Positions 51,624-61,900 of a stretch of DNA of 64,000 bases are shown piece by piece (within the stretch, counting starts at the first letter, position 1; each line of letters begins with the position of its first letter). The notes under the pieces were generated by a model, which ran no database searches, was not told the DNA's origin, and saw nothing but the letters and a program-made list of their open reading frames with translations. A program made the position numbers and the translations under genes. Source of the DNA: Akkermansiaceae bacterium (GTDB lineage: Bacteria > Verrucomicrobiota > Verrucomicrobiia > Verrucomicrobiales > Akkermansiaceae); assembly GCA_903919975.1 (NCBI GenBank), contig CAIXKE010000023.1, positions 78,224 to 142,223 on the forward strand, given 5' to 3'.

Positions 51624-51927
51624 GGAGGGAATCCAGTTTGTTGAGATCGGTCGAGCGGGTGTGGCGGAAAACCATCAGGATGATGGCTAAGCCCACCGCG
51701 GCTTCGGCGGCGGCGATGGCGATGGAAAACAAGACGAACATCGGGCCGGTGAGCGCCGGATCGGTCGGTCCGTAGCGCCAGAATCCGATGAAGTTGATGT
51801 TCGCAGCGTTGAGCATCAGCTCGATGCCGACCAACACCAGAATCGCATTCCGGCGGGTCAGTACAGCTAACAGACCGAGCGTGAACATCAGCGAGGAAAG
51901 CGTGAGCAACATGGCCAGCGGCGTCAT
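51616..51927 (-). CDS. nuoK: Complex I subunit NuoK
   Basis: The 103-residue, three-span subunit has GIELMLNAANINFIGF with the conserved membrane Glu, and FVLFSIAIAAAEAAVGLAII with the second conserved Glu. Both Glu residues belong to the proton path. It overlaps nuoJ by four bases and nuoL by eight. Confidence 0.96.
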   Translation of the reverse strand: MTPLAMLLTLSSLMFTLGLLAVLTRRNAILVLVGIELMLNAANINFIGFWRYGPTDPALTGPMFVLFSIAIAAAEAAVGLAIILMVFRHTRSTDLNKLDSLHG

Positions 51928-52439
51928 GAGTCGGATGGGGTTGGGGTTTTCTTGCCGGGCTCGCGGGCAAACAGCGCGGCACCGATCATCACGGCGGTTA
52001 GCAAAACACCAACCGCCATCACAGCAGGTGCGTGGGTGGTGAAAAGCGTGGTGCCGAGTTGCTCGATCGATACCGAACGAGCGTCGGTTGCAGCCGACCC
52101 GGCAGTTTCAAATCGGGAAACCATGAACAGCAATACTGCCAACACCGGAAGTGAGCAGGCCAAGCCCGTCACCAGCGACCGTGGGCGGCGGGCAATTTCT
52201 TCCGCTTCGTCGCCAGGGCGTGTGATCAGCAACGAGAACACGATCAACACCGCGACCGCGCCGACATAGACCATGAATTGAATCAGGCCTATGAAATCCG
52301 CGCCCAGCACCAGATAGAGAATCGCGTTGAGCGCCAGTGTGAGTGCCAGCAGCAACGCCGCATGCACCGGACGCGCTTTCCAAACCGCACCAAGAGCGGC
52401 GAGGAGGATGAGCGGAGTGAGTATGAGGAGCGGGATCAT
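51924..52439 (-). CDS. nuoJ: Complex I subunit NuoJ
   Basis: The 171-residue protein has five spans. The conserved core FIGLIQFMVYVGAVAVLIVF matches the pi-bulge helix of NuoJ. The overlap with nuoH and nuoK is four bases each. Confidence 0.95.
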   Translation of the reverse strand: MIPLLILTPLILLAALGAVWKARPVHAALLLALTLALNAILYLVLGADFIGLIQFMVYVGAVAVLIVFSLLITRPGDEAEEIARRPRSLVTGLACSLPVLAVLLFMVSRFETAGSAATDARSVSIEQLGTTLFTTHAPAVMAVGVLLTAVMIGAALFAREPGKKTPTPSDS

Positions 52440-53752
52440 TCTGCGAAGCGGTAAGTGCGTAACGTAGGTGCCAGGCGTTTGTTATAAATCACGGTGATGA
52501 TGACCCATGGGATCAACAGCAGCGGAACCGTGACCACCCAGGAAAGCAAACCCCGGCCGGCAAAGTGCCAGATGGCGGCGGCGGGCAGCGTCAGCAATGC
52601 CATCGGGATCATGCAGAGCCAAGCGAAGCGCATGAGTTGGTCGATCCTCACCCGTGGGAAAGTTGCGCGGATCCAGAGGAAGGAAAAGATGACGGTGCAC
52701 AGTTTCGCGAAAAACCAGATCCATGTCGGCACGAAATCGAGTCCAGGAAGCGGCGCTTGCCAGCCGCCGAGGAAGAGCGTGATGCCGAGCCCGGAGATGG
52801 CGAACAGGCCGAGATATTCACCCATGAAAAACAACGCGTATTTGAAACCCGAATATTCCGTCATGTGCCCGGCCACAATTTCCGACTCGCCTTCCGGAAG
52901 GTCGAATGGGCAGCGATTTGCCTCGGCAATACTACAGACATAAAACAACAATCCAGCGACCAATCCCCACGGGGTGAACAAATTCCACGCCGGAATGAAC
53001 CCGAGGTGGAAACCGCCCTGCCTGTCCACAATATCCGGCAGCGAGAGTGTTCCGGAAACCATGACGACTCCGAGCGCGCAAATCATCAATGGCAATTCAT
53101 AGCTCACCATTTGCGAGATCGCCCGCATGGCACCGAGCATCGGGAATTTTGAACCGCTCGCCCAGCCGGCCATGAAGATCGAGACCTCGGTCATCGCGCC
53201 GACCGCAAAGAAAAACAACAAGCCGAGTTCCAGTGGCACTGGTATCCATTCTCGGCCGTAGGGAATCACGCCAAGCGCGAGAATGGCCGGGACGACGATC
53301 ATGATGGGCGCAAGCAGGTGCAGGATTTTCTCCGCCTTGGCAGGCACGATGTCCTCCTTGGTGAGCATTTTGATGCCATCGGCGACCGGTTGAAGGATAC
53401 CGAACCAGCCAGCCCTGTTAGGACCGATCCGGTTCTGGGCGCGAGCAAGGGTTTTCCGCTCGACGAGTGAAAGCAACGCGAAGCCACCCGCGAACACCCC
53501 GACCACGGTGGACGCGGCAACCAAGAATCCCGCAATTAAAACCAGCCATTCGGGAGCGCCGAAGTTCTGGAGAAGCATTTCGACCAAACGCTGCGGAAGG
53601 CGTGGCAAATGTTCGAGCGACATCAGTGACGGCTCGGACGGAACCGCTGCCAAAAGCGGAAGAAGAGCCATTTGTTTTGGCTGCGGGCAGGATGCCCGCG
53701 CCACGTGGCCCGGGCATCCTGCCCGTTGCCCACTCAAACTTATCTTGCTCAT
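52436..53752 (-). CDS. nuoH: Complex I subunit NuoH with repeat-derived N-terminus
   Basis: This subunit links the quinone site to the membrane arm. Core motifs are complete: ARAQNRIGPNRAGWFGILQP, KMLTKEDIVP, FDLPEGESEIVAGHMTEYSG. The 438-residue frame starts at ATG 53752, coupled to nuoI by an ATGA overlap. Its first 28 residues (through GQRAGCPGHVARASCP) are encoded by a 42-base perfect inverted repeat, 53684-53725. Translation may instead start at Met28 or Met44. Either way the normal NuoH body is intact. Confidence 0.94.
   Translation of the reverse strand: MSKISLSGQRAGCPGHVARASCPQPKQMALLPLLAAVPSEPSLMSLEHLPRLPQRLVEMLLQNFGAPEWLVLIAGFLVAASTVVGVFAGGFALLSLVERKTLARAQNRIGPNRAGWFGILQPVADGIKMLTKEDIVPAKAEKILHLLAPIMIVVPAILALGVIPYGREWIPVPLELGLLFFFAVGAMTEVSIFMAGWASGSKFPMLGAMRAISQMVSYELPLMICALGVVMVSGTLSLPDIVDRQGGFHLGFIPAWNLFTPWGLVAGLLFYVCSIAEANRCPFDLPEGESEIVAGHMTEYSGFKYALFFMGEYLGLFAISGLGITLFLGGWQAPLPGLDFVPTWIWFFAKLCTVIFSFLWIRATFPRVRIDQLMRFAWLCMIPMALLTLPAAAIWHFAGRGLLSWVVTVPLLLIPWVIITVIYNKRLAPTLRTYRFAE
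53684..53725. repeat. Palindromic element inside the nuoH 5' coding region
   Basis: A perfect 15-bp inverted repeat (cgggcaggatgcccg at 53684-53698, cgggcatcctgcccg at 53711-53725) flanks 12 bases. Read in the nuoH frame it gives a Cys/Arg/Ala-rich peptide unlike any NuoH N-terminus. The CAGGATGCCCG-type core is recalled as a common intergenic repeat in Verrucomicrobiota (not searched). Confidence 0.85.
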
Positions 53753-54426
53753 ACCTCTTCTCCTTTCTCCTCGGGTTTGACTTCAGCTGCGGCCTTGGCT
53801 TTAGCCTCCGCGTCCGCTTTTGCCTTGGCCAACTTGGCTGCGGCAGCGGCGGCTTTTTTCTCCTCTTCTGCTTTGCGGCGGGCCATGACTTCGGTCGCCT
53901 GTTCGGGCCGCAGTTTCATGTGGTATTCCGCGGATTTCGCGAGGCGGTCGAGACCGAAGAGCAGACCGCCGAAGCGGTCGTCGGTGCTGAGTTCATATTC
54001 GCCGTCCATGTAGATCGAATCGAAGGGGCAGACTTCCGCGCAAATTCCGCAGTTCATGCAAACGGATAGATCGATGTCAAAAACCCTCGGGCGCTTGAGC
54101 GATTTGCCGTTTTCATCGCGGTCTAACACAATATAGATGCACTGTGGCGGGCATTCCTTCTCGCAGATCGAGCAGGCGGTGCAGCGCAGGTCGGCCGCCG
54201 GATCGGTGTCGAAAACGAGGAACGGGAAATTGCGGAAATTCGGGCTGATGGGCGCGCGTTCCTCAGGATACTGGATGGTGGTCATCCGCTCCTTCTTGTA
54301 ATAGCTCTCCACCATGTTGCGACCCGTCACTGCAAGACCTTGCAGCAATCCCCAACCGGGAATGGACCAGCCTCCCGGCCTCTTGGGAGCGGGCAGGCGT
54401 TCGATGGTGCTGGATGGACTATCCAT
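53749..54426 (-). CDS. nuoI: Complex I subunit NuoI with Ala/Lys/Glu-rich tail
   Basis: The 225-residue protein carries both 4Fe-4S cluster motifs, CTACSICEKECP and CMNCGICAEVCP. The last 45 residues are almost only Ala, Lys and Glu (EEKKAAAAAAKLAKAKADAE), beyond the end of ordinary NuoI. nuoI precedes nuoH here, whereas the common order is nuoH-nuoI. With no NuoEFG encoded alongside, NuoI is a likely entry point for electrons from ferredoxin. Confidence 0.95.
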   Translation of the reverse strand: MDSPSSTIERLPAPKRPGGWSIPGWGLLQGLAVTGRNMVESYYKKERMTTIQYPEERAPISPNFRNFPFLVFDTDPAADLRCTACSICEKECPPQCIYIVLDRDENGKSLKRPRVFDIDLSVCMNCGICAEVCPFDSIYMDGEYELSTDDRFGGLLFGLDRLAKSAEYHMKLRPEQATEVMARRKAEEEKKAAAAAAKLAKAKADAEAKAKAAAEVKPEEKGEEV

Positions 54427-54464
54427 GAGGTCAGGCTGCAGAAAAATGAATGAGTTGGTAGTTG

Positions 54465-54491
54465 GGCATGGCGGTTGAAAACCGCCGCCAC
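54465..54491. repeat. GGCGGTT-type palindromic repeat inside the nuo operon
   Basis: The sequence ggcatggcggttgaaaaccg and on to 54491 is identical to the copy at 2195-2221. It sits in the 108-base gap between nuoD and nuoI. A cttgtgtcttgtgtcttgaa tract follows at about 54504-54523. Confidence 0.85.
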
Positions 54492-54534
54492 GGTGCTCTT
54501 TTCTTGTGTCTTGTGTCTTGAAGTCTTGAGTCGT

Positions 54535-55692
54535 TCACCGGTCCACCTCCCCTAACACAATATCGATACTCCCAAGGATGATGACGACGTCGGCAAGGTC
54601 GAGGCCGAGACACATATCTTCCAGCAGAGTGAGATTGATGAAACTCGGCGGCCGCACGCGATAACGATATGGATTGGTCGTGCCGTCGCTGATCAGGTGA
54701 AAGCCGAGTTCGCCTTTCGGGCCTTCGATGCGGCCGTAGGCCTCACCGACTGGCGGCTTGAAGTTGCGGATCTTTGCTTTCGGGTGGATGTAGTCGCCTT
54801 CCGGAAGTTGGTCGAGTGCTTGGCGGAGGATTTTCAGCGACTCTCGCATTTCCAGGAAGCGGATCATGATGCGGTCATAGCAATCGCCGATTTCGCCGAG
54901 CGGGATGCGGAAATCGAAACGTTCGTAGATGCCGTAGGGCTCCACCTTGCGGATGTCGTAGTTCACGCCCGCAGCACGCAGCATCGGGCCGGTGATACCG
55001 CCATTGATGAGAATATCCTTGGGTAACTGGCCGACATCCTGCGTGCGGGCCAATAGAATTTCGTTTCCTACCAGGAATTTCTCCATCTCATCGAGGAAGG
55101 GTCCGTAGTCATCGACCAGCTTGCCGCACTTCATGGCCCAACCCGCGGGCAGGTCGTTGCGGCAGCCGCCGAAGCGCATGAAATTGGCCATCATCCGCGC
55201 GCCGGTTAGATCTTCGAACAAATCGAGGATTTTTTCCCGCTCGCGGAAAGCATACATCAGGGCGGATCCCCATGCGCCCATGTCGCCGAGGATGAATCCG
55301 GCGAAAGCGGTGTGATTGATGAGGCGAGTGAGCTCGGCGAGGATGACACGCATGTATTCGGCGCGCTCGGGCACCTCGATGCCGGCGAGTTTCTCCACGG
55401 CGTGGGCGTAGGCCCAGTTATTGGAAAGCGGGCAGATGTAATCGAGACGGTCGGTGTAGGGCATCGAGCTGAGATAAGTCGCGTTTTCGGCGATCTTCTC
55501 ATGGTTGCGGTGAAGGTAGCCGAAGACCGGTTTGAGACTGACCACCGTCTCACCGTCGAGCACCACATTCATGCGGAACACGCCGTGCGTGGACGGATGC
55601 TGCGGTCCTAACGAAACTCGCAGCAATTGGTCCTCATCGTCCCCGGTTTCGAGGGCGGGCGTGGAATAGAGCATGGACGAGTCGGAGATCAT
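54535..55692 (-). CDS. nuoD: Complex I subunit NuoD
   Basis: The 385-residue 49-kDa-type subunit forms part of the quinone site. [42 protein letters not shown] and the C-terminal DIVLGEVDR are standard, so both ends are complete. I chose ATG 55692 ([12 protein letters not shown]); ATG 55674 is an equally good start, and the frame runs on to 55725. NuoC is a separate protein here, not fused. A repeat-rich gap of about 140 bases separates it from nuoC. Confidence 0.94.
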   Translation of the reverse strand: MISDSSMLYSTPALETGDDEDQLLRVSLGPQHPSTHGVFRMNVVLDGETVVSLKPVFGYLHRNHEKIAENATYLSSMPYTDRLDYICPLSNNWAYAHAVEKLAGIEVPERAEYMRVILAELTRLINHTAFAGFILGDMGAWGSALMYAFREREKILDLFEDLTGARMMANFMRFGGCRNDLPAGWAMKCGKLVDDYGPFLDEMEKFLVGNEILLARTQDVGQLPKDILINGGITGPMLRAAGVNYDIRKVEPYGIYERFDFRIPLGEIGDCYDRIMIRFLEMRESLKILRQALDQLPEGDYIHPKAKIRNFKPPVGEAYGRIEGPKGELGFHLISDGTTNPYRYRVRPPSFINLTLLEDMCLGLDLADVVIILGSIDIVLGEVDR

Positions 55693-55880
55693 GAAATAGA
55701 GGGAAGACTTCAAGACACAAGACACAAGACAAGAAAGTTTTGTACAAAGCAGAGTCCGGATGCATTCGTGAAATGTGGCATAAGCGTATTCTTTATTGGG
55801 AAGTGTAAATGGAGATGGTAATGGATGAGTTCAGAGCACAGGTTCTTTTCTTGTGTCTTGGATCTTGCCGTCTTGGGTCT
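55693..55880. repeat. CAAGACACAAG-type direct repeats around the nuoC-nuoD junction
   Basis: The tract caagacacaagacacaagac at about 55712-55731 reappears inverted at about 55850-55880 (ttcttgtgtcttggatcttg) and near 54502-54530. The 55847-55880 copy encodes the last residues of NuoC ([12 protein letters not shown]). The gap holds no other gene. Confidence 0.7.
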
Positions 55881-56472
55881 CCGAAGAAGGATAGTGTGTT
55901 TTGGCTTTTTCCAGGACGGCGTCGTGCGGGGTGGGTTCGTATTCGTAATCGTCTGGCGCGACGTAGTCCTTGCGCATGGGAAAATCGACGAACTCATCCC
56001 ACATCAGGATGCGGCGAAGGTCGGGATGGCCGGTGAAAATGACGCCGTAGAGATCGAAAATTTCGCGTTCCTGGAATTCGGCGCTGCGAAACACGGAGAC
56101 AACCGAAGGGATTTTCGCGTTTCCCGCGCGATCGGCGGTGCGGGCGCGGAGCACCAGCGGCCCAACCCGGCGGTTGGTGGAATACAGGTGGTAGAGGACT
56201 TCGAGGAATCCCTCCGCAGCGGGAGTCACCTCTCCTTCCGGCACGGCCACGGCGTCGGCCTTGGCGGGCTCCGGCCAATCGACGCCCGTGACGTTGGACA
56301 GCAGGTCGAAATCGAGCGTGTCTTGCAGGAACTGGCAGACCTCGACAAGATTCGAGCCATCCACTAACAACGAATGCTGGCCGGACGGGCCGGGGTTTTT
56401 GCGGAACGAAATCCCGGAATTCGGGAGTGCTTCGCGGATTCCTGCTAGAATAGTTTCGATTTCAACGATCAT
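55831..56472 (-). CDS. nuoC: Complex I subunit NuoC
   Basis: The 213-residue 30-kDa subunit contains the family core [59 protein letters not shown] and FPMRKDYV. I chose ATG 56472, which overlaps the nuoB stop by four bases; the open frame extends 14 codons upstream inside nuoB. The last 15-18 residues come from repeat-like DNA. Confidence 0.94.
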   Translation of the reverse strand: MIVEIETILAGIREALPNSGISFRKNPGPSGQHSLLVDGSNLVEVCQFLQDTLDFDLLSNVTGVDWPEPAKADAVAVPEGEVTPAAEGFLEVLYHLYSTNRRVGPLVLRARTADRAGNAKIPSVVSVFRSAEFQEREIFDLYGVIFTGHPDLRRILMWDEFVDFPMRKDYVAPDDYEYEPTPHDAVLEKAKTHYPSSETQDGKIQDTRKEPVL

Positions 56473-57101
56473 TCGGAACCTCCTTCCTCGCGGACGATGG
56501 TTGGCGGATTCCAAATCTCGCGGTTGGCGGTGGGTTCGAGATCGTGCGGGCCGAATTCCGGCACTGGAAACGAGGCTGCTCCATTTGGATCAGCGTGGCG
56601 GGCGCGGTGTTTGCCTATGAGTTTTTCCTTCGCTATCTTGTCGCGCAATGTCATCAGGCCATCTAACAACGCTTCCGGCCGCGGCGGGCAGCCGGGGATG
56701 ACGACGTCCACCGGGATGAAACGATCGATGCCCTTGAGCACGTTGTAGCCATCCTTGAACGGGCCACCGGAAATCGCGCAGGCTCCCATGGCGATCACGT
56801 ATTTAGGCTCGGCCATCTGGTTGTAGAGGCGGACTACCTGCGGGGCCATCTTTTTGGTGACGGTGCCGGCAACGATCATCAAGTCGGCCTGGCGGGGAGA
56901 CGGGCGGAAGACCTCGGCTCCGAAGCGGGCCATGTCATACTTCGCCATGGTGGCGGCGATCATTTCGATGGCGCAGCAGGCGAGGCCGAACTGAAGCGGC
57001 CAGAGCGAGCTGGAGCGACCCCAGTTGATAAGCTGCTCGAAAGAAGTGACATGCACTCCTTGGGATTTCAGGTCCTCAGCCAGTTTGGGATCAATCGCCA
57101 T
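56469..57101 (-). CDS. nuoB: Complex I subunit NuoB
   Basis: The 210-residue PSST-type subunit binds cluster N2 next to the quinone site. The four ligands are visible: LACCAIEM (tandem Cys), GACAISGG and [10 protein letters not shown]. The C-terminal 45 residues form a longer tail than in E. coli. The start overlaps nuoA by eleven bases. Confidence 0.96.
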   Translation of the reverse strand: MAIDPKLAEDLKSQGVHVTSFEQLINWGRSSSLWPLQFGLACCAIEMIAATMAKYDMARFGAEVFRPSPRQADLMIVAGTVTKKMAPQVVRLYNQMAEPKYVIAMGACAISGGPFKDGYNVLKGIDRFIPVDVVIPGCPPRPEALLDGLMTLRDKIAKEKLIGKHRARHADPNGAASFPVPEFGPHDLEPTANREIWNPPTIVREEGGSE

Positions 57102-57495
57102 AAATCGTTAGATTAGATTTCGCGGGTCCGCGCCAATTGAGTAGTCCCTTGCTCCAAGCCCAGACGAGGCCTTCAGCAAGAAGTAACAGAAACAACATGG
57201 CGATCAAAAACGATGCGACCGATAGCTTGAGAAACGCCACAGCGAATGGAAGCAGGAAAACGGTCTCTACGTCGAAAAGCAGAAATAACAGGCCGAAGAG
57301 ATAGTATTGCGAATGGAAACGCGTTTGCCGCTCGGCGAGTGGATTCACCCCGCATTCGTAGAGCGCGTTCTTTTCATAGCCGCGTTTGATCGGCGTGAAA
57401 AAGGTCATCCACAGCCGCGCGAGGACCAATGAGGCGATGGGCACCATTAGCGCCACGCCGAAGAATATCAGAACAGGTAAATACGGATGGCTCAT
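57091..57495 (-). CDS. nuoA: Complex I subunit NuoA
   Basis: The 134-residue, three-span protein has the conserved [10 protein letters not shown] motif of the TM1-2 loop and the [14 protein letters not shown] motif of TM2. The start at 57495 overlaps the Rrf2 regulator stop by four bases, so the regulator and nuoA are translationally coupled. Confidence 0.95.
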   Translation of the reverse strand: MSHPYLPVLIFFGVALMVPIASLVLARLWMTFFTPIKRGYEKNALYECGVNPLAERQTRFHSQYYLFGLLFLLFDVETVFLLPFAVAFLKLSVASFLIAMLFLLLLAEGLVWAWSKGLLNWRGPAKSNLTIYGD

Positions 57496-57902
57496 GAAAT
57501 TACCAGACTTGGGTTTGATTCGTAGGCGAGAACCTCGGCGAGTGTCATCGCCGCGAGTTTTTCACGATACGACTGATGAAATGCCTCCCAAAATGTGTTT
57601 GGTCGAGGACTTTCTTGCGTCACGTGGCTATGAGGGCAAGGTCTGCCGCTTTCCACGGCGGCATCGATCTCGAGCAACGAGATTTCCTCAGGCGGGCGAG
57701 CCAGTCTCACCCCCCCCTTATAGCCACGCTTGGACTCCACAATGGAAGCATCGCCGAGACGTTGGAATATTTTTGATAGATACGGGGCCGGGATCTCGGT
57801 CAGGTCGGCGATTTCGCCAACCCGCATGGAGATCTCGCCATTCTTCGCCAAGCAGGCGAGGGCTTCGATTGCGTATCCGGTGGTGAGTGAAAGGGTGGTC
57901 AC
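57492..57902 (-). CDS. Rrf2-family transcriptional regulator
   Basis: The 136-residue protein has the Rrf2 winged helix (LTTGYAIEALACLAK, MRVGEIADLTEIPAPYLSKI, VESKRGYKGGVRLARPPEEI). IscR-type members bind an Fe-S cluster with three Cys in the region after residue 85. Here that region has a single Cys (GRPCPHSH, Cys89) with two nearby His, so a classic IscR cluster is unlikely. It lies inside the operon between the DHODH-like gene and nuoA and is a good candidate for its redox control. Confidence 0.85.
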   Translation of the reverse strand: MTTLSLTTGYAIEALACLAKNGEISMRVGEIADLTEIPAPYLSKIFQRLGDASIVESKRGYKGGVRLARPPEEISLLEIDAAVESGRPCPHSHVTQESPRPNTFWEAFHQSYREKLAAMTLAEVLAYESNPSLVIS

Positions 57903-57912
57903 GCTGGCGAAT

Positions 57913-58905
57913 TCAGACTTTCCAGAGCTGCAGGACGCGGAGGTAGTTGGCGCGCTCGAAGACGGATGGATCCGGGCAATTTTTCAGGCTCATGCTGCCG
58001 CGCATTTGATCGACGGATTCGTATTCGTGGTCTTCCAACCAGTGGCGCAGGCCGGCGATGAGGCTACCGATGTGGGATGGCCCGTATTTGAGCAAGCTTG
58101 AAACCACCTGCACGACATTCGCGCCGCACATGATGGCCTTGATGATATCTTCGGTGGTGTGGACACCGCCGCTGACGGCGATATCCGCTTTCAGATGGCT
58201 ATGAAGAATCGCGGCCCAGCGCAAACGCAGGCGGAGCTCGGTGGAGTTGGATAAGTCAAGGCGGTGGGTGGCCTCGAGTTCCTCGATATCGATATCCGGT
58301 TGATAGAAACGGTTGTAGAGAATCACGCCGGCGGCACCGAGCGAGTCGATCTGCTTGGCGAAATGACCCGGCGAGGAGAAGAAGGGCGAGAGTTTCACCG
58401 CGATCGGAATCGTGATACTTTCCTTAACCGCCTCAAGAATATCGAGCGTGCGTTTTTCCACGGCAATGCCGCTTTCATCCGGATCCGTGGCGACGTAATA
58501 GACGTTGAGTTCGAGGGCATCGGCACCGGCTTGTTCGATCAGGCGCGCGTGATCGATCCACCCGCCGAGGCTGATGCCATTGAGCGAACCGATGACCGGG
58601 ATATCCACTGAAGCCTTGATGCGCGATATCTGCTCCAGGTAGCGATCCGGCCCGAAGGCGTAGTCTTCCATCCGCGGGAAATAGGAAGTGGCCTCGGAAA
58701 ACGATTCCGCCGGATTTTCGGTGTGAGCAAATTCCGCGAGTTGGTCCTTGGTGATCTGCTCTTCAAAGAGCGAATGCATCACGATAGCTGCGGCTCCGGC
58801 GTCCTCAAGGCGACGGACGTTATCGAGTTGATCAACCAGCGGCGAAGCACCGGGCATCACCGGGTTTTTCAGGGGTAATCCGAGATAGGTTGTGGCGAGC
58901 TCCAT
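57913..58905 (-). CDS. Dihydroorotate dehydrogenase-like flavoprotein
   Basis: The 330-residue TIM-barrel protein resembles PyrD (TTYLGLPLKNPVMPGASPLV, PVIGSLNGI, PIAVKLSPFFSSP, ADIAVSGGVHTTEDIIKAIM). The catalytic NxSCPN motif of true class 1 enzymes is replaced by ELNVYYVATDP, so pyrimidine synthesis is doubtful. Such PyrD-like genes often lie next to pyruvate:ferredoxin oxidoreductase genes (recalled). The start is five bases after nifJ. A role in electron transfer is an inference. Confidence 0.78.
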   Translation of the reverse strand: MELATTYLGLPLKNPVMPGASPLVDQLDNVRRLEDAGAAAIVMHSLFEEQITKDQLAEFAHTENPAESFSEATSYFPRMEDYAFGPDRYLEQISRIKASVDIPVIGSLNGISLGGWIDHARLIEQAGADALELNVYYVATDPDESGIAVEKRTLDILEAVKESITIPIAVKLSPFFSSPGHFAKQIDSLGAAGVILYNRFYQPDIDIEELEATHRLDLSNSTELRLRLRWAAILHSHLKADIAVSGGVHTTEDIIKAIMCGANVVQVVSSLLKYGPSHIGSLIAGLRHWLEDHEYESVDQMRGSMSLKNCPDPSVFERANYLRVLQLWKV

Positions 58906-58910
58906 GATGA

Positions 58911-61900
58911 TCAGGCGTTGGGAGTGGTGGTTTCGGAGGAAATGGGGGTCTCCTTGGTGGCCGCCATTTGTTGATAGTGGGCGAAGCGTTCCTTCACGGA
59001 ATCGGCCGCCATTTGTTGAAGCATCGCCGAACGTTCCGGGTTGATGCGTTCCAGCATCTGGAAGCGGGTTTCGTTACGGGTGAAGTCGGTGAGTAAACCC
59101 TTTGGCGCGGCGGAGTCGAGCTTCATCGGATTTTCACCCTTTTCTGCACGGCGCGGATCAAAGCGGAACAGCGGCCAGTATCCACAGGCGACGGCGCGCT
59201 TCTGTTGTTCAAGCCCTTGAGCCATGCTGTAACCGTGAGCGACGCAGTGGCTGTAGGCGATGATGAGGGATGGTCCGGGATAACTTTCCGCCTCGCGCAT
59301 GACCGTGACCGCGTGGCCATCTTTGGCTCCCATAGCAATCCGGGCGACATACACCGAGCCGTAGGTGGTGGCGATCAGACCGAGGTCTTTTTTCGGAAGC
59401 GCCTTGCCAGCCATGCTGAACTTGGCGACCGCGCCAAGCGGCGTGGATTTCGATTGTTGGCCGCCGGTGTTTGAGTAAACCTCGGTATCGAGCACCATGA
59501 TGTTCACGTTGCGACCGGAAGCGATCACGTGATCAAGTCCGCCGAATCCGATATCATAGGCCCAACCATCACCGCCGAGGATCCAGACGCTTTTTTCCAC
59601 AAGGTAATCGGCGATCTGGGTGAGCGTGTGGGCTTCAGAGGTATTTTGTCCGGCGAGTGCCGCGCGCACGGCGACGACCCGTTCGCGCTGGGCATTGATT
59701 CCGATTTCATCGCATTGCTCGGCGGTGAGGATGGAGGTGACGAGGTCGTCGCCTAACACACCGGCTTGGCCGCGAAGCAGGACTTCGGCGAACACTTTCG
59801 ATTGATCGAGGCTAGCGCGGAAGCCGAGGCCGAATTCCGCGTTGTCTTCGAAGAGCGAGTTTGCCCATGCCGGTCCGCGCCCGCAGGCGTTTTGGGTGTA
59901 TGGCGTGGTGGGCAGGTTGCCCCCATAGATCGACGAGCAACCGGTGGCGTTGGCGATGAGTAAGCGATCACCGAAGAGCTGGGTGAGCAGTTTGATATAA
60001 GGCGTCTCACCGCAACCGGCGCAAGCACCGGAGAACTCGAAGAGTGGCTGCATGAACTGCGTGGTTTTCACGTCGTCGCGAAGCATCGCGCGATCGGGCT
60101 CCGGCAGATCGAGGAAGAAGGCGAAGTTTTCGCGCTCGGCATCCCGCAGTGGGATTTGAGGCACCATGTTGATCGCCTTGCGGCTTGGGTTTGCCTTGTC
60201 CTTGGCTGGGCAGACTTGGACGCAGAGTTGGCAACCGGTGCAATCTTCGGCGGCCACTTGCAGTGAGTAGAGCATGCCGGGATAGTCACGCGCTTTGAAC
60301 TCGGTGGATTTGAAGGTGGGCGGCGCGTTTACGAGCCGCTCGGGTTGATAGACTTTCGGACGGATCGCCGCGTGCGGGCAGACAATCGCGCATTTGTTGC
60401 ATTGGATGCAAATATCTGTTTCCCAAACCGGGATTTCTTCGGCGATGTTGCGTTTTTCCCACTGAGTGGTGCCGGTGGGCCAGGTGCCATCGATTGGGAA
60501 GGCGCTGACAGGCAGCAGATCACCTTTGCCGCCAAGCATCAACGCGGTGACGCGCTGGACGAAATCAGGGGCATTTTTCGGAACGAGCGGCTGGAGGTTT
60601 ATGGTCGATGTCGCGGTGTCCGAATAGTTGACCTGGACGAGATTCGCGAGTGTTCCGTCCACGGCGTCATAGTTTTTCTGGACGACGGCATCACCGCGTT
60701 TGCCATAGGTTTTCTTGATGGCGTATTTGATCGCGTCGATAGCCTCATCTTTCGGAAGAACGCCCGAGATGGCGAAATAACACGTCTGCATGATCGTGTT
60801 GATGCGTCCGGCCATGCCGACGTTGCGGGCGACGGTGCTGGCGTCGATGGCATAGAATGAGAGTTTTTTCCGGATGATCTGTTCTTGAATCTCATGGGGC
60901 AGTCGGTCCCAGACTTCGTGTGGATCGCCGGGCGAGTTGAGCAGGAAAATCCCGCCGGGTTTCGCGTAGTCGAGCACGCTGACTTGGTTGAGCAGATCGA
61001 AGCGGTGGCAGGCGACAAACTCGGCTTGGCGGATCAGGTAGGTCGAGCGGATCGGATTTGGGCCGAAGCGCAAGTGAGAGACGGTCATCGCGCCGGCTTT
61101 TTTCGAGTCATAGACGAAGTAACCTTGCGCGTAGTTATCCGTGCCTTCGCCAATGATCTTGATGCTATTTTTGTTAGCGCCTACCGTTCCATCCGAGCCA
61201 AGGCCGAAGAACACCGCTTGCTTCATGCCGGCGGCAATCACTTCGAACTCCGGATCGTAGTCGAGCGAGAGGCCGGTGACATCGTCGTTGATGCCGACGG
61301 TGAAGACGCGCTTGGGTGCGGGTTTTGCGAGTTCGTCGAACACCGCTTTGACCATCGCGGGAGTGAATTCTTTCGAGCCGAGACCGTAGCGGCCGCCGAT
61401 CACCTGGATCGATTGCGCCTGGGGAATCAGGCCGGCATTTTCCGCCTGACGGAGGGCGGCGACGACATCGAGATAGAGCGGTTCACCGAGTGCGCCGGGT
61501 TCCTTGGAGCGATCGAGAACGGCGATGGATTTGACGGATTTCGGCAACGTGGCGGCGAAATCCTCGACCGAAAACGGCCGATAAAGCCGGACTTTCAGCA
61601 CGCCGGTTTTCTGGCCGTTTTCATTCAACCAAGTGACGGTTTCCGCGACAGCTTCCGCGCCGGAACCCATGATGACGACGACTCGCTCGGCATCTGGAGC
61701 ACCTTCGTAATCGAAGGGTTGGTAGATTCTGCCAGTGCGGGCGGCGAAGGTGGCCATCGCCTCTTTGACGAGGCCGGGGAGTGCTGCGTAATACGGGTTT
61801 CCCGCTTCGCGGGCTTGGAAGAATGCGTCGGGATTTTGGGCGGTGCCGCGGATTTTTGGACGGTCCGGAGTGAGTGCGCGGTCGCGATGCGCGGCGATGC

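Noticed and set aside
24711..61180. Frequent GTTAG/CTAAC pentamer in coding regions
   Set aside because: I noticed it often, but a rough estimate for this base composition gives a similar number by chance, so no uptake or restriction motif is claimed.
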